From Sinomicrobium weinanense (GTDB lineage: Bacteria; Bacteroidota; Bacteroidia; Flavobacteriales; Flavobacteriaceae), in contig NZ_JAHKRR010000011.1 in the NCBI RefSeq assembly GCF_018863395.1, positions 62,001 through 126,000 of the forward strand: DNA of 64,000 bases, given 5' to 3'. Made by a program: the position numbers and the translations under genes. The notes under the pieces are model-generated. The model was not told where the DNA came from and did no database searches. It worked only from the letters and a program-made list of their open reading frames with translations. Positions 51,108 to 60,336 of the stretch are shown here, piece after piece (position 1 is the stretch's first letter; each line of letters starts with the position of its first letter).

Positions 51108-53207
51108 TTATTTTAAAACCTGGTAGGCTATAAGGGCTACAATATAGGCGAAACCGCTCATAAGGATCAGTTGTGCCATGGGCCATTTCCAACTATTGGT
51201 CTCTCTTTTTACAATGGCCAGGGTACTCATACACTGCATGGCAAAGGCATAGAACAACAAGAGGGATACTCCGGAGGCCAGGTTAAACAGTTTGCCCCCG
51301 GTTACGGGGTTGATCTCCGCTGCCATACGATTCTTTATGGTGCTCTCTTCTTCGCTTCCCACGCTGTATATCGTGGCCAGTGTACCTACGAATACTTCAC
51401 GGGCGGCAAAGGAACTTACCAGGGCAATGCCTATTTTCCAATCATAGCCCAGGGGTTGAATAGCCGGCTCTATGGCTTTTCCGATAATACCAATATACGA
51501 ATTTTCCAGCTGATAGGAAGCGATCTCGGTGTTCAGGTCTTCTTCGCTGATGTCCTGGCCCCGGTGTTTTTCTGTTACGATCTCTTCGGCGTTGGCATAT
51601 TTGTCGGAAGGTCCGTTGGAAGCCAGGAACCAGAGGATTATCGATATGGCCAGGATGATCTTCCCGGCACCGAAAACAAAGCTCTTGGTCTTTTCCAGTA
51701 CGGTCAGGGCTACGTTTTTCAGGAGCGGGACCTTATAATTGGGCATCTCCACCATAAAAAACGACTTGGTCCGGGTTTTCATGACCTTGTGCAATAGGTA
51801 AGCCGATCCTACGGCGGTGATAAAGCCGATCAGGTAAAGCGCCATGAGCATCAGTCCCTGGTAATTCAATCCCATGAAACGCTTGTCCGGGATCACCAGG
51901 GCAATGATAATAAGGTAAACGGGCAACCTTGCGGAACAGGTCATAAAAGGGGTTACCAGTATGGTAATAAGGCGTTCCTTCCAGTTTTCGATATTACGTG
52001 TGGCCATAACGGCAGGTATGGCGCAGGCCGTCCCGGAGATCAGGGGAACCACGCTCTTACCGCTAAGCCCGAAGCGGCGCATCCCCTTGTCCATAAGAAA
52101 GACCACCCGGCTCATGTACCCGGATTCTTCCAGGAGCGAAATAAAGAGGAACAGGAAGGCGATCTGTGGAATAAAGATAACGATCCCCCCTATACCGGGT
52201 ATAAGGCCTTCTGAGATAAGGTTTGTAAATACCCCGGCAGGTAGTGTGGCTTTGGCCCATTCGCTGAAAGAAGCAAATAATTCGTCAATATAATCCATGG
52301 GGTATTGGCTCCAGTTAAATATGGTCTGGAAGATGAGCAGCAATATGGCAAAAAAGATGACATAGCCCCAAACTTTGTGAGTGAGTACCCTGTCCAGGGA
52401 AGCCCTTAAGCCCTTGGCGGCCCCGGCATCTACTTTATATCCTTCTTTGAGCGTGCCGTTTATGAACTGGTAGCGGCAGATCGCTTCTTTTTGCTGTAAG
52501 CGTTTGAGTTCGGACCGGGACTTTGTATTAAAGGACGACGTATCAGGGATCGTATGCCGGTTGAGCTGTACGAAATTCACATCCTGTGTAATGACCAGCC
52601 ATAATTTGTACAGTTCCTGATCGGGAAAGGCATTCTGGAGGTTTTCAAAATAATCCTTGTCTATAACCGAAGCATTGACGCAGGGCTCGGTAGGTAGTTT
52701 CCGGTATTCGAGTATCAGTTCCTTGATCGTGTCGATCCCGGTACCCTTGCGCGAGCTTACCAGGGCTATCTTGGTGTTCAGTTTTTTTTCGAGCAGTTCA
52801 ATGTCGAGCGAAATGCCTTTCCGGTCCATGCGGTCAGCCATGTTTATGGCCAGGATGGCAGGGATCTTCAGGTCTTTGATCTGGGTAAAGAGCAGCAGGT
52901 TGCGCTTCAGGTTTTCCACATCGCTGATAACAACGGCCACATCGGGAAAATCCTTGTGGCTTTTGTTGAGCAGTAACTCTATAACAACATTTTCATCAAG
53001 TGAAGTGGCATTGAGGCTGTAAGTACCGGGAAGGTCCAGGATATGTGCCTTGATTCCTCTTGGAAGTTTGCAAACCCCTTCTTTTTTCTCCACAGTGATC
53101 CCCGGGTAATTCCCTACTTTCTGGTTGAGGCCGGTAAGCTGGTTAAAAACCGAAGTCTTACCGGTATTTGGGTTTCCTATGAGTGCTACTTTGATCTGTT
53201 TGCTCAT
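51108..53207 (-). CDS. feoB: Ferrous iron transporter FeoB
   Basis: 699 aa. N-terminal G protein with G1 GNPNTGKTS (10-18), G3 DLPGTYSL, G4 NMAD, a GDI-like spacer, then Gate domains with IPQIAFLFLFISLLEESGYMSRVVFLMDKGMRRFGLSGKS and SGTACAIPAVMATR. It imports Fe2+ across the inner membrane. Its start overlaps the feoA stop by 4 bases (translation coupling). Confidence 0.97.
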   Translation of the reverse strand: MSKQIKVALIGNPNTGKTSVFNQLTGLNQKVGNYPGITVEKKEGVCKLPRGIKAHILDLPGTYSLNATSLDENVVIELLLNKSHKDFPDVAVVISDVENLKRNLLLFTQIKDLKIPAILAINMADRMDRKGISLDIELLEKKLNTKIALVSSRKGTGIDTIKELILEYRKLPTEPCVNASVIDKDYFENLQNAFPDQELYKLWLVITQDVNFVQLNRHTIPDTSSFNTKSRSELKRLQQKEAICRYQFINGTLKEGYKVDAGAAKGLRASLDRVLTHKVWGYVIFFAILLLIFQTIFNWSQYPMDYIDELFASFSEWAKATLPAGVFTNLISEGLIPGIGGIVIFIPQIAFLFLFISLLEESGYMSRVVFLMDKGMRRFGLSGKSVVPLISGTACAIPAVMATRNIENWKERLITILVTPFMTCSARLPVYLIIIALVIPDKRFMGLNYQGLMLMALYLIGFITAVGSAYLLHKVMKTRTKSFFMVEMPNYKVPLLKNVALTVLEKTKSFVFGAGKIILAISIILWFLASNGPSDKYANAEEIVTEKHRGQDISEEDLNTEIASYQLENSYIGIIGKAIEPAIQPLGYDWKIGIALVSSFAAREVFVGTLATIYSVGSEEESTIKNRMAAEINPVTGGKLFNLASGVSLLLFYAFAMQCMSTLAIVKRETNSWKWPMAQLILMSGFAYIVALIAYQVLK

Positions 53208-53449
53208 AACGCCCGGGTTTCGTTTAGTTTTTCGATTTCGATAAGCAGGGCGGTTTCCCGTCGTATGGAAAAGAAAGAACCGTTGATATTGAGATATAAG
53301 GGGTCCCTGAACGGTGCCACCTGTAACAGTTCTACTTCATTGCCCGGAAGGCATCCCATTTCAAAGAGTTTTACCGGAACATTATCTATGGAGATATCCT
53401 TGATAATGCCCTTTTCGCCGCGTTTGAGATGTGCTATGGTAGTTTTCAA
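53204..53449 (-). CDS. feoA: FeoA, SH3-like accessory of FeoB
   Basis: 81 aa. LKRGEKGIIKDISIDNVPVKLFEMGCLPGNEVELLQVAPFRDPLYLNINGSFFSIRRE is the FeoA pattern (small SH3-like barrel). It supports FeoB activity at the inner membrane. First gene of the feoA-feoB-Cys-rich operon. Confidence 0.95.
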   Translation of the reverse strand: MKTTIAHLKRGEKGIIKDISIDNVPVKLFEMGCLPGNEVELLQVAPFRDPLYLNINGSFFSIRRETALLIEIEKLNETRAL

Positions 53450-53476
53450 TTTTTATTTAGAATGAATTTAAGTAGT

Positions 53477-53484
53477 CAAAAGTA
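53477..53484 (-). promoter_or_regulatory. -7 box of the feo operon
   Basis: TACTTTTG on the minus strand, perfect TAnnTTTG, 27 bases before the feoA ATG. Just upstream, GTTAGCTTAG is a weak DtxR-like half-site. Confidence 0.55.
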
Positions 53485-53698
53485 ATGCAAAAAGTTAGCT
53501 TAGAAAAATAAGTGTTAACTATTTAAAAATGCAAGTGTAAGGAAAAATACGGGATTACCAGGGATATACGGTTATTTTGTAGGGAAAGCCCCTCCTGAAA
53601 TTTAACATCTTTTTAGGTTTTGGAGGATTTCAGGGTGGTTGTTCCGAGGGAATAAGTGGTGTTTTTAATTGGTGGGTTCTCCTTTTTATCACCGCACC

Positions 53699-54370
53699 TT
53701 ATTCTTCCTCCGCCTTCAGGATTTTGAGGTCGTGCATCAGTTTGTTCATGTCCTCGTCATTGGTGCCGTCATAGAAACCACGGATACGTTTTTTCTTGTC
53801 CACCAGGATAAAGTTTTCGGTATGTATCATGTCATACGGGCCGCCGTCGCCATCGGTCAGCACGGCGAGATAGGATTTTCGCGCCAGTTCGTAGATCTGT
53901 TTTTTATCGCCTGTGACCAGGTTCCACTTTTTGTCATTTACCCCTTTTTCGAGGGCGTATTTTTTTAGTTGTGGTACCGAATCTATTTGCGGGGTCACGG
54001 AGTGGGAGAGGAGCATTACGTCGTCATAGGGCAGGATATTTTTCTGGATGTCCACCATATTGTCCGTCATTATGGGGCAGATGGAAGGGCATGTGGTAAA
54101 GAAAAAATCGGCAATGTAGATCTTGTTCTTATAATCTTTCTGGGTAATGGTATCCCCGTTCTGGTTGATGAGTTTGAAATCGGCAATGGTGTGATATTTC
54201 TTAACGTACTGTATGGTACTGTCCACCAGTTCGGCCTTTACCATGGACGGCTGATATATGGGCAGGGTTTCCTCGGGCTTCAGCGCATTGTAGAAAAGCG
54301 TGATGATAATGGCCGAAAGGATAAAAAGGGTAATGGCCAGGTACTTGAATTTACTGAAAAACCGCAGCAT
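53699..54370 (-). CDS. SCO1/SenC-family protein
   Basis: 223 aa. N-terminal anchor (about 8-27), then a thioredoxin-like domain with the copper motif C-P-S-I-C (FFFTTCPSICPIMTDNM) and a C-terminal His in YDMIHTENFILVD. SCO proteins deliver copper to the CuA site of cytochrome c oxidase or act as thiol reductants. No oxidase genes are adjacent. Confidence 0.93.
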   Translation of the reverse strand: MLRFFSKFKYLAITLFILSAIIITLFYNALKPEETLPIYQPSMVKAELVDSTIQYVKKYHTIADFKLINQNGDTITQKDYKNKIYIADFFFTTCPSICPIMTDNMVDIQKNILPYDDVMLLSHSVTPQIDSVPQLKKYALEKGVNDKKWNLVTGDKKQIYELARKSYLAVLTDGDGGPYDMIHTENFILVDKKKRIRGFYDGTNDEDMNKLMHDLKILKAEEE

Positions 54371-54487
54371 GGAACATTGTCTTTAGTCTCAAGGCACAAA
54401 ATTAATAAATTGTGGGTTGCAAGGGGGGTAATTCCCTGTTTTAACATTGTCACAACACAATTTTTTATACTTTAATGCTTCCCGGGA

Positions 54488-55840
54488 CTACCCAATGATC
54501 ATTCCGGCGAGGGTAGCGGAGATGAGGGAAGCCAGTGTGCCGCCAAGGACGGCTTTCATGCCGAATTCAGACAGGGTTTTGCGCTGGCCGGGAGCCAGGG
54601 AGCCTATGCCGCCTATCTGTATACCGATGGACGCAAAGTTGGCAAAACCGCAAAGCATATAGGTGGCCATGATAATGGACTTGTTATATGTGAAGTGCAG
54701 GGGTTGTGATGCATCTTTCAGATCGGCCAGTTGAATATAGCCTATAAACTCACTGGCAGCGAGCTTTACCCCTAAAAGTTGCCCCATAAGCGCCATATCT
54801 TCTTTGGCCACCCCTATGACCCACATCAGGGGAGCAAAAATATAGCCCAGTACGAGTTCCAGTGAGAGTTTGTTATACGAGGTGTTTTCAGCTATCCATG
54901 CGTTGATGTGCCCTATCTGTCCCAGTTTCAGTAAACCGTAATTGATCATGGCAATGAAGGCTACAAATACCAGTAACATAGCCGCTACGTTGGCTGCGAG
55001 TTTTAATCCTTCGGTGGTACCGGTAGCCATAGCGTCGAGAAAATTGGAGCCTATGTTCTGTTTAGACACTTCGACAACCTGGTTAACATGCTCTGTTTGC
55101 GGTACGAGTATTTTGGAGACTACGATGGCTCCCGGGGCGGCCATAACGGAAGCTGCCAGCAGGTGCCGGGCAAATTCCAGGCGAAGGGCCTCGTCAGATC
55201 CCCCTAGGAAGCCGATATAAGCGGCGAGTACCCCTCCGGCCACGGTGGCCATTCCGCCTATCATAACCAATAGTATTTCTGAACGGTTCATCTTTTCCAG
55301 GTAAGCCTTGATCATCAGGGGCGATTCGGTTTGGCCCAGGAAGATATTGCCCGCAACAGAAAGGCTCTCCGCCCCGGAGATCTTTAATAGTTTAGTGAGC
55401 AGCCATGCCATGCCCCGGACTACTTTTTGTATGACCCCGAGATAGAACAATACCGAGGTGAGTGCAGAGAAGAAAACGATGGTAGGCAGGATGGTAAATG
55501 CAAAATTCAGTAGAGGGCTTTCTATTTGATTGGTGGAAAAGGAGCTGAAGAGAAACTCGGTCCCGGCTTCCGTAAAGGTGAGTATCTTGTTAAAACCCTT
55601 GCCCAGTATGGTAAATATTTCGCGGATAAACGGTACTTTGAGAATGCCGATGGCCAGTACGAGCTGGGCCAGCAGCCCCAGGCCCACGGTTCGCCAGTTA
55701 ATGGCTTTTTTGTTGCTGCTGAACAAATAGGCAATGGCAATGAGCACGATCATGCCCAATGCCCCTCTTCCTAATCCGTATAAAGAAAAACCCTGACTGG
55801 GTTCTATGGCAGATAGGAAAACGAGTAAAGATCTTTGCAT
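54488..55840 (-). CDS. NupC-type concentrative nucleoside transporter
   Basis: 450 aa, about ten to twelve membrane helices. CNT signatures: FFSALTSVLFYLGVIQKVV, GNIFLGQTESPLMIKAYLEKMNRSE, GGMATVAGGVLAAYIG and CGFANFASIGIQIGGIG. It imports nucleosides with Na+ or H+. It is 9 bases from the nuclease gene and forms a conserved Flavobacteriia neighbourhood with it and etfBA. Confidence 0.93.
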   Translation of the reverse strand: MQRSLLVFLSAIEPSQGFSLYGLGRGALGMIVLIAIAYLFSSNKKAINWRTVGLGLLAQLVLAIGILKVPFIREIFTILGKGFNKILTFTEAGTEFLFSSFSTNQIESPLLNFAFTILPTIVFFSALTSVLFYLGVIQKVVRGMAWLLTKLLKISGAESLSVAGNIFLGQTESPLMIKAYLEKMNRSEILLVMIGGMATVAGGVLAAYIGFLGGSDEALRLEFARHLLAASVMAAPGAIVVSKILVPQTEHVNQVVEVSKQNIGSNFLDAMATGTTEGLKLAANVAAMLLVFVAFIAMINYGLLKLGQIGHINAWIAENTSYNKLSLELVLGYIFAPLMWVIGVAKEDMALMGQLLGVKLAASEFIGYIQLADLKDASQPLHFTYNKSIIMATYMLCGFANFASIGIQIGGIGSLAPGQRKTLSEFGMKAVLGGTLASLISATLAGMIIG

Positions 55841-55849
55841 GTGATACGA

Positions 55850-56470
55850 TTATTTTTTTTCCCGCTTGGAGATTTCGTCCCTGATTTTTACGGCCTTTTC
55901 GTAGTCTTCATTGGCCACGGCGCTCTCGAGCATTTTGTGCAGTTCCTCGAGGCTTAGTGCGCTGTAATCTTCTGAAGCGGAAGATGATTTTCCCTGGCCT
56001 GAGATAATATCTTCAGAGACCATGTTCTCTTCCTTTTGTTCCTTGTCTTTCGGGGAGAAACTAAGGTATATACCTGCCTTGTCCAGGATGTTTTTATAGG
56101 TGAAGATGGGAGCGTTAAAACGTAAGGCCAGGGCAATGGCATCACTGGTACGGGCATCGATGATCTCTTCGATCTTGTCCCGTTCACAGATAATACTGGA
56201 ATAGAACACGCCGTCCACCAGTTTATGGATGATCACCTGTTTGACCACGATGTCAAACCGGTCTGCAAAGTTCTTGAAGAGGTCGTGCGTGAGTGGCCTT
56301 GGCGGTTTTATTTCCTTTTCCAGGGCTATAGCAATGGATTGTGCCTCGAAGGCGCCGATGACAATAGGGAGTTTCCGGTCTCCATCAACCTCGTTGAGGA
56401 TAAGTGCGTAAGCGCCGTTCTGGGTTTGGCTATACGATATTCCTTTTATATTTAACCTGACTAAACTCAT
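55850..56470 (-). CDS. Bifunctional nuclease (DUF151) with UVR motif
   Basis: 206 aa. N-terminal DUF151 domain (about 1-130: GAYALILNEVDGDRKLPIVIGAFEAQSIAIALE, RTSDAIALALRFNAPIFT), which in plant homologues has DNase and RNase activity. C-terminal UVR motif (LEELHKMLESAVANEDYEKAVKIRDEISKREKK) as in UvrB/UvrC. Physiological role uncertain in bacteria. Confidence 0.92.
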   Translation of the reverse strand: MSLVRLNIKGISYSQTQNGAYALILNEVDGDRKLPIVIGAFEAQSIAIALEKEIKPPRPLTHDLFKNFADRFDIVVKQVIIHKLVDGVFYSSIICERDKIEEIIDARTSDAIALALRFNAPIFTYKNILDKAGIYLSFSPKDKEQKEENMVSEDIISGQGKSSSASEDYSALSLEELHKMLESAVANEDYEKAVKIRDEISKREKK

Positions 56471-56661
56471 ATGTATATAGAACTGGACATAAAACTTTTC
56501 ATCATTTGCTAAGGCAAAGATGAAAAAATTTTGTGCGAATTCCTCACTGGCGGACCTTGAATTTGTGTTTTCCGGTACAAAAGCCTGGTGTCTGCCGGTT
56601 TTTCCGGTATGGCCGGGCCAGTTCAGATATGGTTTGGGCGGTCTTTACAGGAGAAAAATAT

Positions 56662-56708
56662 AAAAAGGCTGCCCGAACCGGGCATATCCCGAATTCCGGC
56701 AGCCCTTT
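56662..56708 (-). terminator. Terminator after etfA
   Basis: GGGCTGCCGGAA and TTCGGGCAGCC pair on the minus strand and are followed by TTTTTATATTTTT, 22 bases after the etfA stop. Confidence 0.85.
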
Positions 56709-56729
56709 AAGGGCACAATTTACCAAAAA

Positions 56730-57698
56730 TTATGAGTTTTGTGCTTTAAATTCCTTTAATTTTTCGATTAGTGCGGGGACTACTTCGAAGGCATCTCCTA
56801 CCACGCCATAGTCTGCAGCTTTGAAGAAGGGAGCTTCCGGATCGGAATTGATCACCACTTTTACTTTGGAGGCATTGATACCTGCCAAATGTTGTATGGC
56901 CCCGGAAATACCTACGGCGACATAGAGGTTTGAGGCCACGGGTTTACCAGTCTGGCCTACGTGTTCGCTATGTGGTCGCCAGCCCATGTCCGATACGGGT
57001 TTGGAGCATGCCGTAGCGGCTCCGAGCACATCGGCAAGCTCTTCGATCATACCCCAGTTTTCGGGGCCCTTCAGCCCGCGTCCGCCGGAAACCACGATCT
57101 CGGCATCGGCTATGGTCACCTTGCCGGTGGTCTTGTCTACCGACTCGGTTTTAATAGAAAAATCGTCGTCGTTCAGAGAAGGGGAGAAGGCCTCTTCTGC
57201 AGCGGCAGCTTCGCTCTCTTTTAAACCGAAAGAGTTTTTGGAGAGGCCGAGCAGTTTTATGTCGGTGCTGATCTCCGTAATGCTAAATGCTTTATTGGTA
57301 AAGGCCGTTCTTTTTACCCGGAAAGGATCAGTGCTTTCGGGAAGGGCTACCACATTGGAAGCATATCCCGCCCCAAGGTTAACAGCCAGTACCGGGGCCA
57401 GGTATTTGTCATTGGCACTCGAACTGATAAGCACAACTTTGGAACCTTCCTGGTCAGCGGCCTGTTTTATGACATCGGCATAAGCGCGGGCATTGAAGGC
57501 GGAAAGTTTTTCGTCAGATACTTTGAGCACCTTGTCCACACCGTACTTGCCGAGTTCGGCCGTGTTTTCGGCATTGATGGCTACGGCAGTTACCGTATCT
57601 CCCGTTTGTCCGGCCAGGGCCCTGGCATATGAGGCCACCTCAAATGCTATTTTTTTTAACTTGCCCTCTTCAGATTCAGCATATATTAAAATAGACAT
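56730..57698 (-). CDS. etfA: Electron transfer flavoprotein alpha subunit
   Basis: 322 aa from ATG 57698 (MSILIYAESEEGKLKKIAFE). The C-terminal FAD domain is visible (VSGGRGLKGPENWGMIEELADVLGAATACSKPVSDMGW.. GQTGKPVASNLYVAVGISGAIQHLAGI.. INSDPEAPFFKAADYGVVGD). With EtfB it carries electrons from acyl-CoA dehydrogenases to the quinone pool. Same strand as etfB, 119 bases apart, with a repeat fragment in between. Confidence 0.96.
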   Translation of the reverse strand: MSILIYAESEEGKLKKIAFEVASYARALAGQTGDTVTAVAINAENTAELGKYGVDKVLKVSDEKLSAFNARAYADVIKQAADQEGSKVVLISSSANDKYLAPVLAVNLGAGYASNVVALPESTDPFRVKRTAFTNKAFSITEISTDIKLLGLSKNSFGLKESEAAAAEEAFSPSLNDDDFSIKTESVDKTTGKVTIADAEIVVSGGRGLKGPENWGMIEELADVLGAATACSKPVSDMGWRPHSEHVGQTGKPVASNLYVAVGISGAIQHLAGINASKVKVVINSDPEAPFFKAADYGVVGDAFEVVPALIEKLKEFKAQNS

Positions 57699-57720
57699 AG
57701 TTTTTTTATTTAAGATTAAT

Positions 57721-57808
57721 AGCTCCCCTCTTGAGGGGGGCAGGGGGGTGTTCATTCAGGACTTAATACATTATTATTAAGAAATCTCCCTAATCCCCTC
57801 CAAAAAGA
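57721..57808. repeat. Fragment of the long intergenic repeat between etfB and etfA
   Basis: AGCTCCCCTCTTGAGGGGGG CAGGGGGGTG, with a loose inverted partner CTCCCTAATCCCCTCC. It resembles the ends of copies A-C and interrupts the etfBA operon. Confidence 0.55.
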
Positions 57809-57817
57809 AAAATTATT

Positions 57818-58564
57818 TTATATCACTTTAGCCTCATTGTGCAGTAACTGAACAAGTTCGTCCAGGTTATCCGGAGAAACCAGCTTTACTTCGCCTTTCG
57901 GGGCTGGTTTTTCGAATTTTACGGCAGCTGTCCGGCCTGCGACTTCGGCAGGTTCCAGTACGGTGAGCTGCTTTTTCCGGGCCATCATAATGCCCCGCAT
58001 GTTGGGGATGCGCAGGTCACTTTCTTCTACCAGGCCTTTTTGTCCGCCTATGATGAGGGGCAGGGCGCATTTTACGGTTTCCTTGCCGCCGTCTATTTCG
58101 CGTATGGCCGTAGCCTCGTTGCCTTCTACCTCCAGTCCTATACAGGTGTTTACGAAGTTTGCTCCCGTAAGGGCGGCCAGCATTCCGGGAACCATCCCAC
58201 CATTGTAGTCTATCGATTCCCTGCCGGCTATAATGAGGTCGTATGCTCCTTCTTCAATGACCCGGGCCAGTTGCTTCGCCACAAAAAAGCCGTCGGTAGC
58301 TTCGGTGTTTACGCGTATGGCTTCATCGGCACCTATGGCCAGGGCTTTTCGGAGTGTGGGCTCGGTCTCCGGTCCGCCTACATTGACCACGCTTACCGTA
58401 GCACCCTGTTTTTCTTTGAACCACATGGCCCTGGTAAGACCGAATTCGTCATTCGGATTGATGACAAACTGCACCCCGTTGGTGTCGAATTTTGTATCCC
58501 CGTCCGCAAAATTGATCTTGGAGGTCGTGTCCGGAACGTGACTGATACATACTAATATCTTCAT
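57818..58564 (-). CDS. etfB: Electron transfer flavoprotein beta subunit
   Basis: 248 aa. Typical EtfB start (MKILVCISHVPDTTSKINF) and AMP-binding/signature region (VAKQLARVIEEGAYDLIIAGRESIDYNGGMVPGMLAALTG.. LRIPNMRGIMMARKK). Pairs with EtfA. Confidence 0.96.
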   Translation of the reverse strand: MKILVCISHVPDTTSKINFADGDTKFDTNGVQFVINPNDEFGLTRAMWFKEKQGATVSVVNVGGPETEPTLRKALAIGADEAIRVNTEATDGFFVAKQLARVIEEGAYDLIIAGRESIDYNGGMVPGMLAALTGANFVNTCIGLEVEGNEATAIREIDGGKETVKCALPLIIGGQKGLVEESDLRIPNMRGIMMARKKQLTVLEPAEVAGRTAAVKFEKPAPKGEVKLVSPDNLDELVQLLHNEAKVI

Positions 58565-58769
58565 GTCTCTGTTTTTTGAATTTTTACCATGCTTTCATCG
58601 CCCCGACAGAGCTCAATACGGGTAAACCTGGTAATCAAAAGTTGAGAAATAAACAAAGTTTGTTGAAAATCCCGGTTGCTGAGCGAAGCCGAAGCAATAT
58701 GGTTACGAAGATAGATATTATTTCCCAAATATGCTATGCGTGCATAATATTTTTTTTAAAAGTGAGAGG

Positions 58770-58843
58770 GTGAGAAAGTGAGAGGGCGAGAAGTGAGATG
58801 CCTTATTGTAACATTTCACTTTCCCACCTTTCCACTTTCTCAC
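58770..58843. repeat. Inverted repeat GTGAGAAAGTG / CACTTTCTCAC
   Basis: A perfect 11-bp inverted repeat (58770-58780 and 58833-58843) inside a purine-rich tract GTGAGAGGGTGAGAAAGTGA; an inner pair AAGTGA/TCACTT extends it. Intergenic, between diverging etfB and pdhB. Confidence 0.6.
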
Positions 58844-58944
58844 AAAATTTATGAAAATGCAGGCTGTAGAATTTTTAATTATTACTATTTTTGCTTCGCT
58901 TTGGATAGTGAGTTGATGAGTTGATAATAATATTAAACAACAAA

Positions 58945-59018
58945 ATACAAAAAACTCCAGGACTCCCAAACTCCGGGACTCCGGAACTTCTCAACTCCGG
59001 AACTCCCAAACTAAAAAA
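58945..59018. repeat. Word repeats AACTCCGGGACTCC
   Basis: CCAGGACTCCCAAACTCCGG, GACTCCGGAACTTCTCAACT, CCGGAACTCCCAAACTAAAA: imperfect 8-10 bp units upstream of pdhB. Confidence 0.6.
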
Positions 59019-59051
59019 ACTAAGAACTATTTTCAATATCATATATAGTAC

Positions 59052-60029
59052 ATGAGAACAATACAATTTAGAGAGGCCATAGCCGAAGCCATGAGCGAAG
59101 AGATGCGAAGGGATGAAACCATTTACCTCATGGGTGAGGAAGTGGCCGAATACAACGGTGCTTACAAGGCTTCCAAGGGAATGCTCGACGAATTCGGGCC
59201 CGACAGGGTTCTGGACACCCCCATTTCCGAACTCGGTTTTGCCGGGGTAGGTGTAGGGTCGGCGATGAACGGGAACAGGCCTATCATTGAATTCATGACC
59301 TTTAACTTCTCGTTGGTGGGGATTGATCAGATCATCAACAATGCAGCCAAGATACGCCAGATGAGTGGCGGACAGTTTAATATTCCGATCGTGTTTCGCG
59401 GACCGACTGCTTCTGCAGGGCAGCTTGCGGCTACCCACTCACAGGCCTTTGAAAGCTGGTTTGCCAACTGTCCCGGACTTAAAGTTATAGTGCCTTCCAA
59501 CCCTTACGATGCCAAAGGATTGTTAAAATCTGCTATCCGTGACAATGATCCCGTTATCTTTATGGAGTCGGAACAGATGTACGGCGATAAGGGAGAAGTT
59601 CCGGAAGACGAATATACATTACCCATTGGTGTTGCCGATATTAAAAGGGAAGGTAGCGATGTTACCATCGTATCTTTCGGAAAGATCATCAAGGAAGCGT
59701 ACAAGGCAGCCGACGAGCTGGCCAAGGAAGGAATAAGCTGTGAGATCATCGATCTGAGAACCGTATGCCCTCTCGATCACGAGGCCATTCTGAAATCGGT
59801 CAAAAAGACCAACCGCCTGGTGATCCTCGAAGAAGCATGGCCGTTTGGCAATGTTTCCACAGAGATCACTTACCAGGTACAATCCCAGGCTTTCGATTAC
59901 CTGGACGCACCGATCGTAAAGATCAATACGGCAGATACTCCGGCGCCATATTCTCCGGTTTTACTGGCGGAATGGCTTCCTAATCAGGAAGATGTGGTCA
60001 AGGCGGTTAAGAAAGTTTTATACCAATAA
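59052..60029 (+). CDS. pdhB: Pyruvate dehydrogenase E1 component, beta subunit
   Basis: 325 aa. Transketolase-like beta chain: MRTIQFREAIAEAMSEEMRRDETIYLMGEEVAEYNGAYK, FMTFNFSLVGIDQIINNAAKIRQMSGGQ, then GPTASAGQLAATHSQAFESWFANCPGLKVIVPSNPYDAKGLL. It forms the TPP site with a separate alpha subunit, which is not in this window; a branched-chain E1 beta is possible but less likely. Own terminator. Confidence 0.94.
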   Translation: MRTIQFREAIAEAMSEEMRRDETIYLMGEEVAEYNGAYKASKGMLDEFGPDRVLDTPISELGFAGVGVGSAMNGNRPIIEFMTFNFSLVGIDQIINNAAKIRQMSGGQFNIPIVFRGPTASAGQLAATHSQAFESWFANCPGLKVIVPSNPYDAKGLLKSAIRDNDPVIFMESEQMYGDKGEVPEDEYTLPIGVADIKREGSDVTIVSFGKIIKEAYKAADELAKEGISCEIIDLRTVCPLDHEAILKSVKKTNRLVILEEAWPFGNVSTEITYQVQSQAFDYLDAPIVKINTADTPAPYSPVLLAEWLPNQEDVVKAVKKVLYQ

Positions 60030-60052
60030 AATCGTTTTTTTTGCGTTATATA

Positions 60053-60092
60053 AACTTCACCGATAGCTTTGTTGGTGAAGTTTTTTATTTTT
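60053..60092 (+). terminator. Terminator after pdhB
   Basis: AACTTCACC and GGTGAAGTT pair around a 12-base loop, followed by TTTTATTTTT. Confidence 0.9.
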
Positions 60093-60336
60093 AAGACCTT
60101 GCTGACCCGTACCGGAGATCAGGTTGTAAGCAGGACGGGCCGGATAAATATATGAAGGATGAACACATCATATGCAGAAAGATGCAGTTAAACGGCTGAT
60201 GTTCAAGTGTGCGAGTTGTGATTGTGACTGACATTAATACCGGGCACAAGCCCAACTTGGGGTTTAATCGAAAGATTAAGGTGTTTTTGTCCTGAAAATA
60301 TATGTCTTATGTGTGTTTTAGGATTTAACTTTTAGT
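60093..60336. other. Intergenic spacer upstream of DUF5686 gene
   Basis: No gene is supported. One small hairpin, TTTAATC GAAA GATTAAG (60261-60278), lies about 60 bases before the start codon and could be in the leader. Confidence 0.4.
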
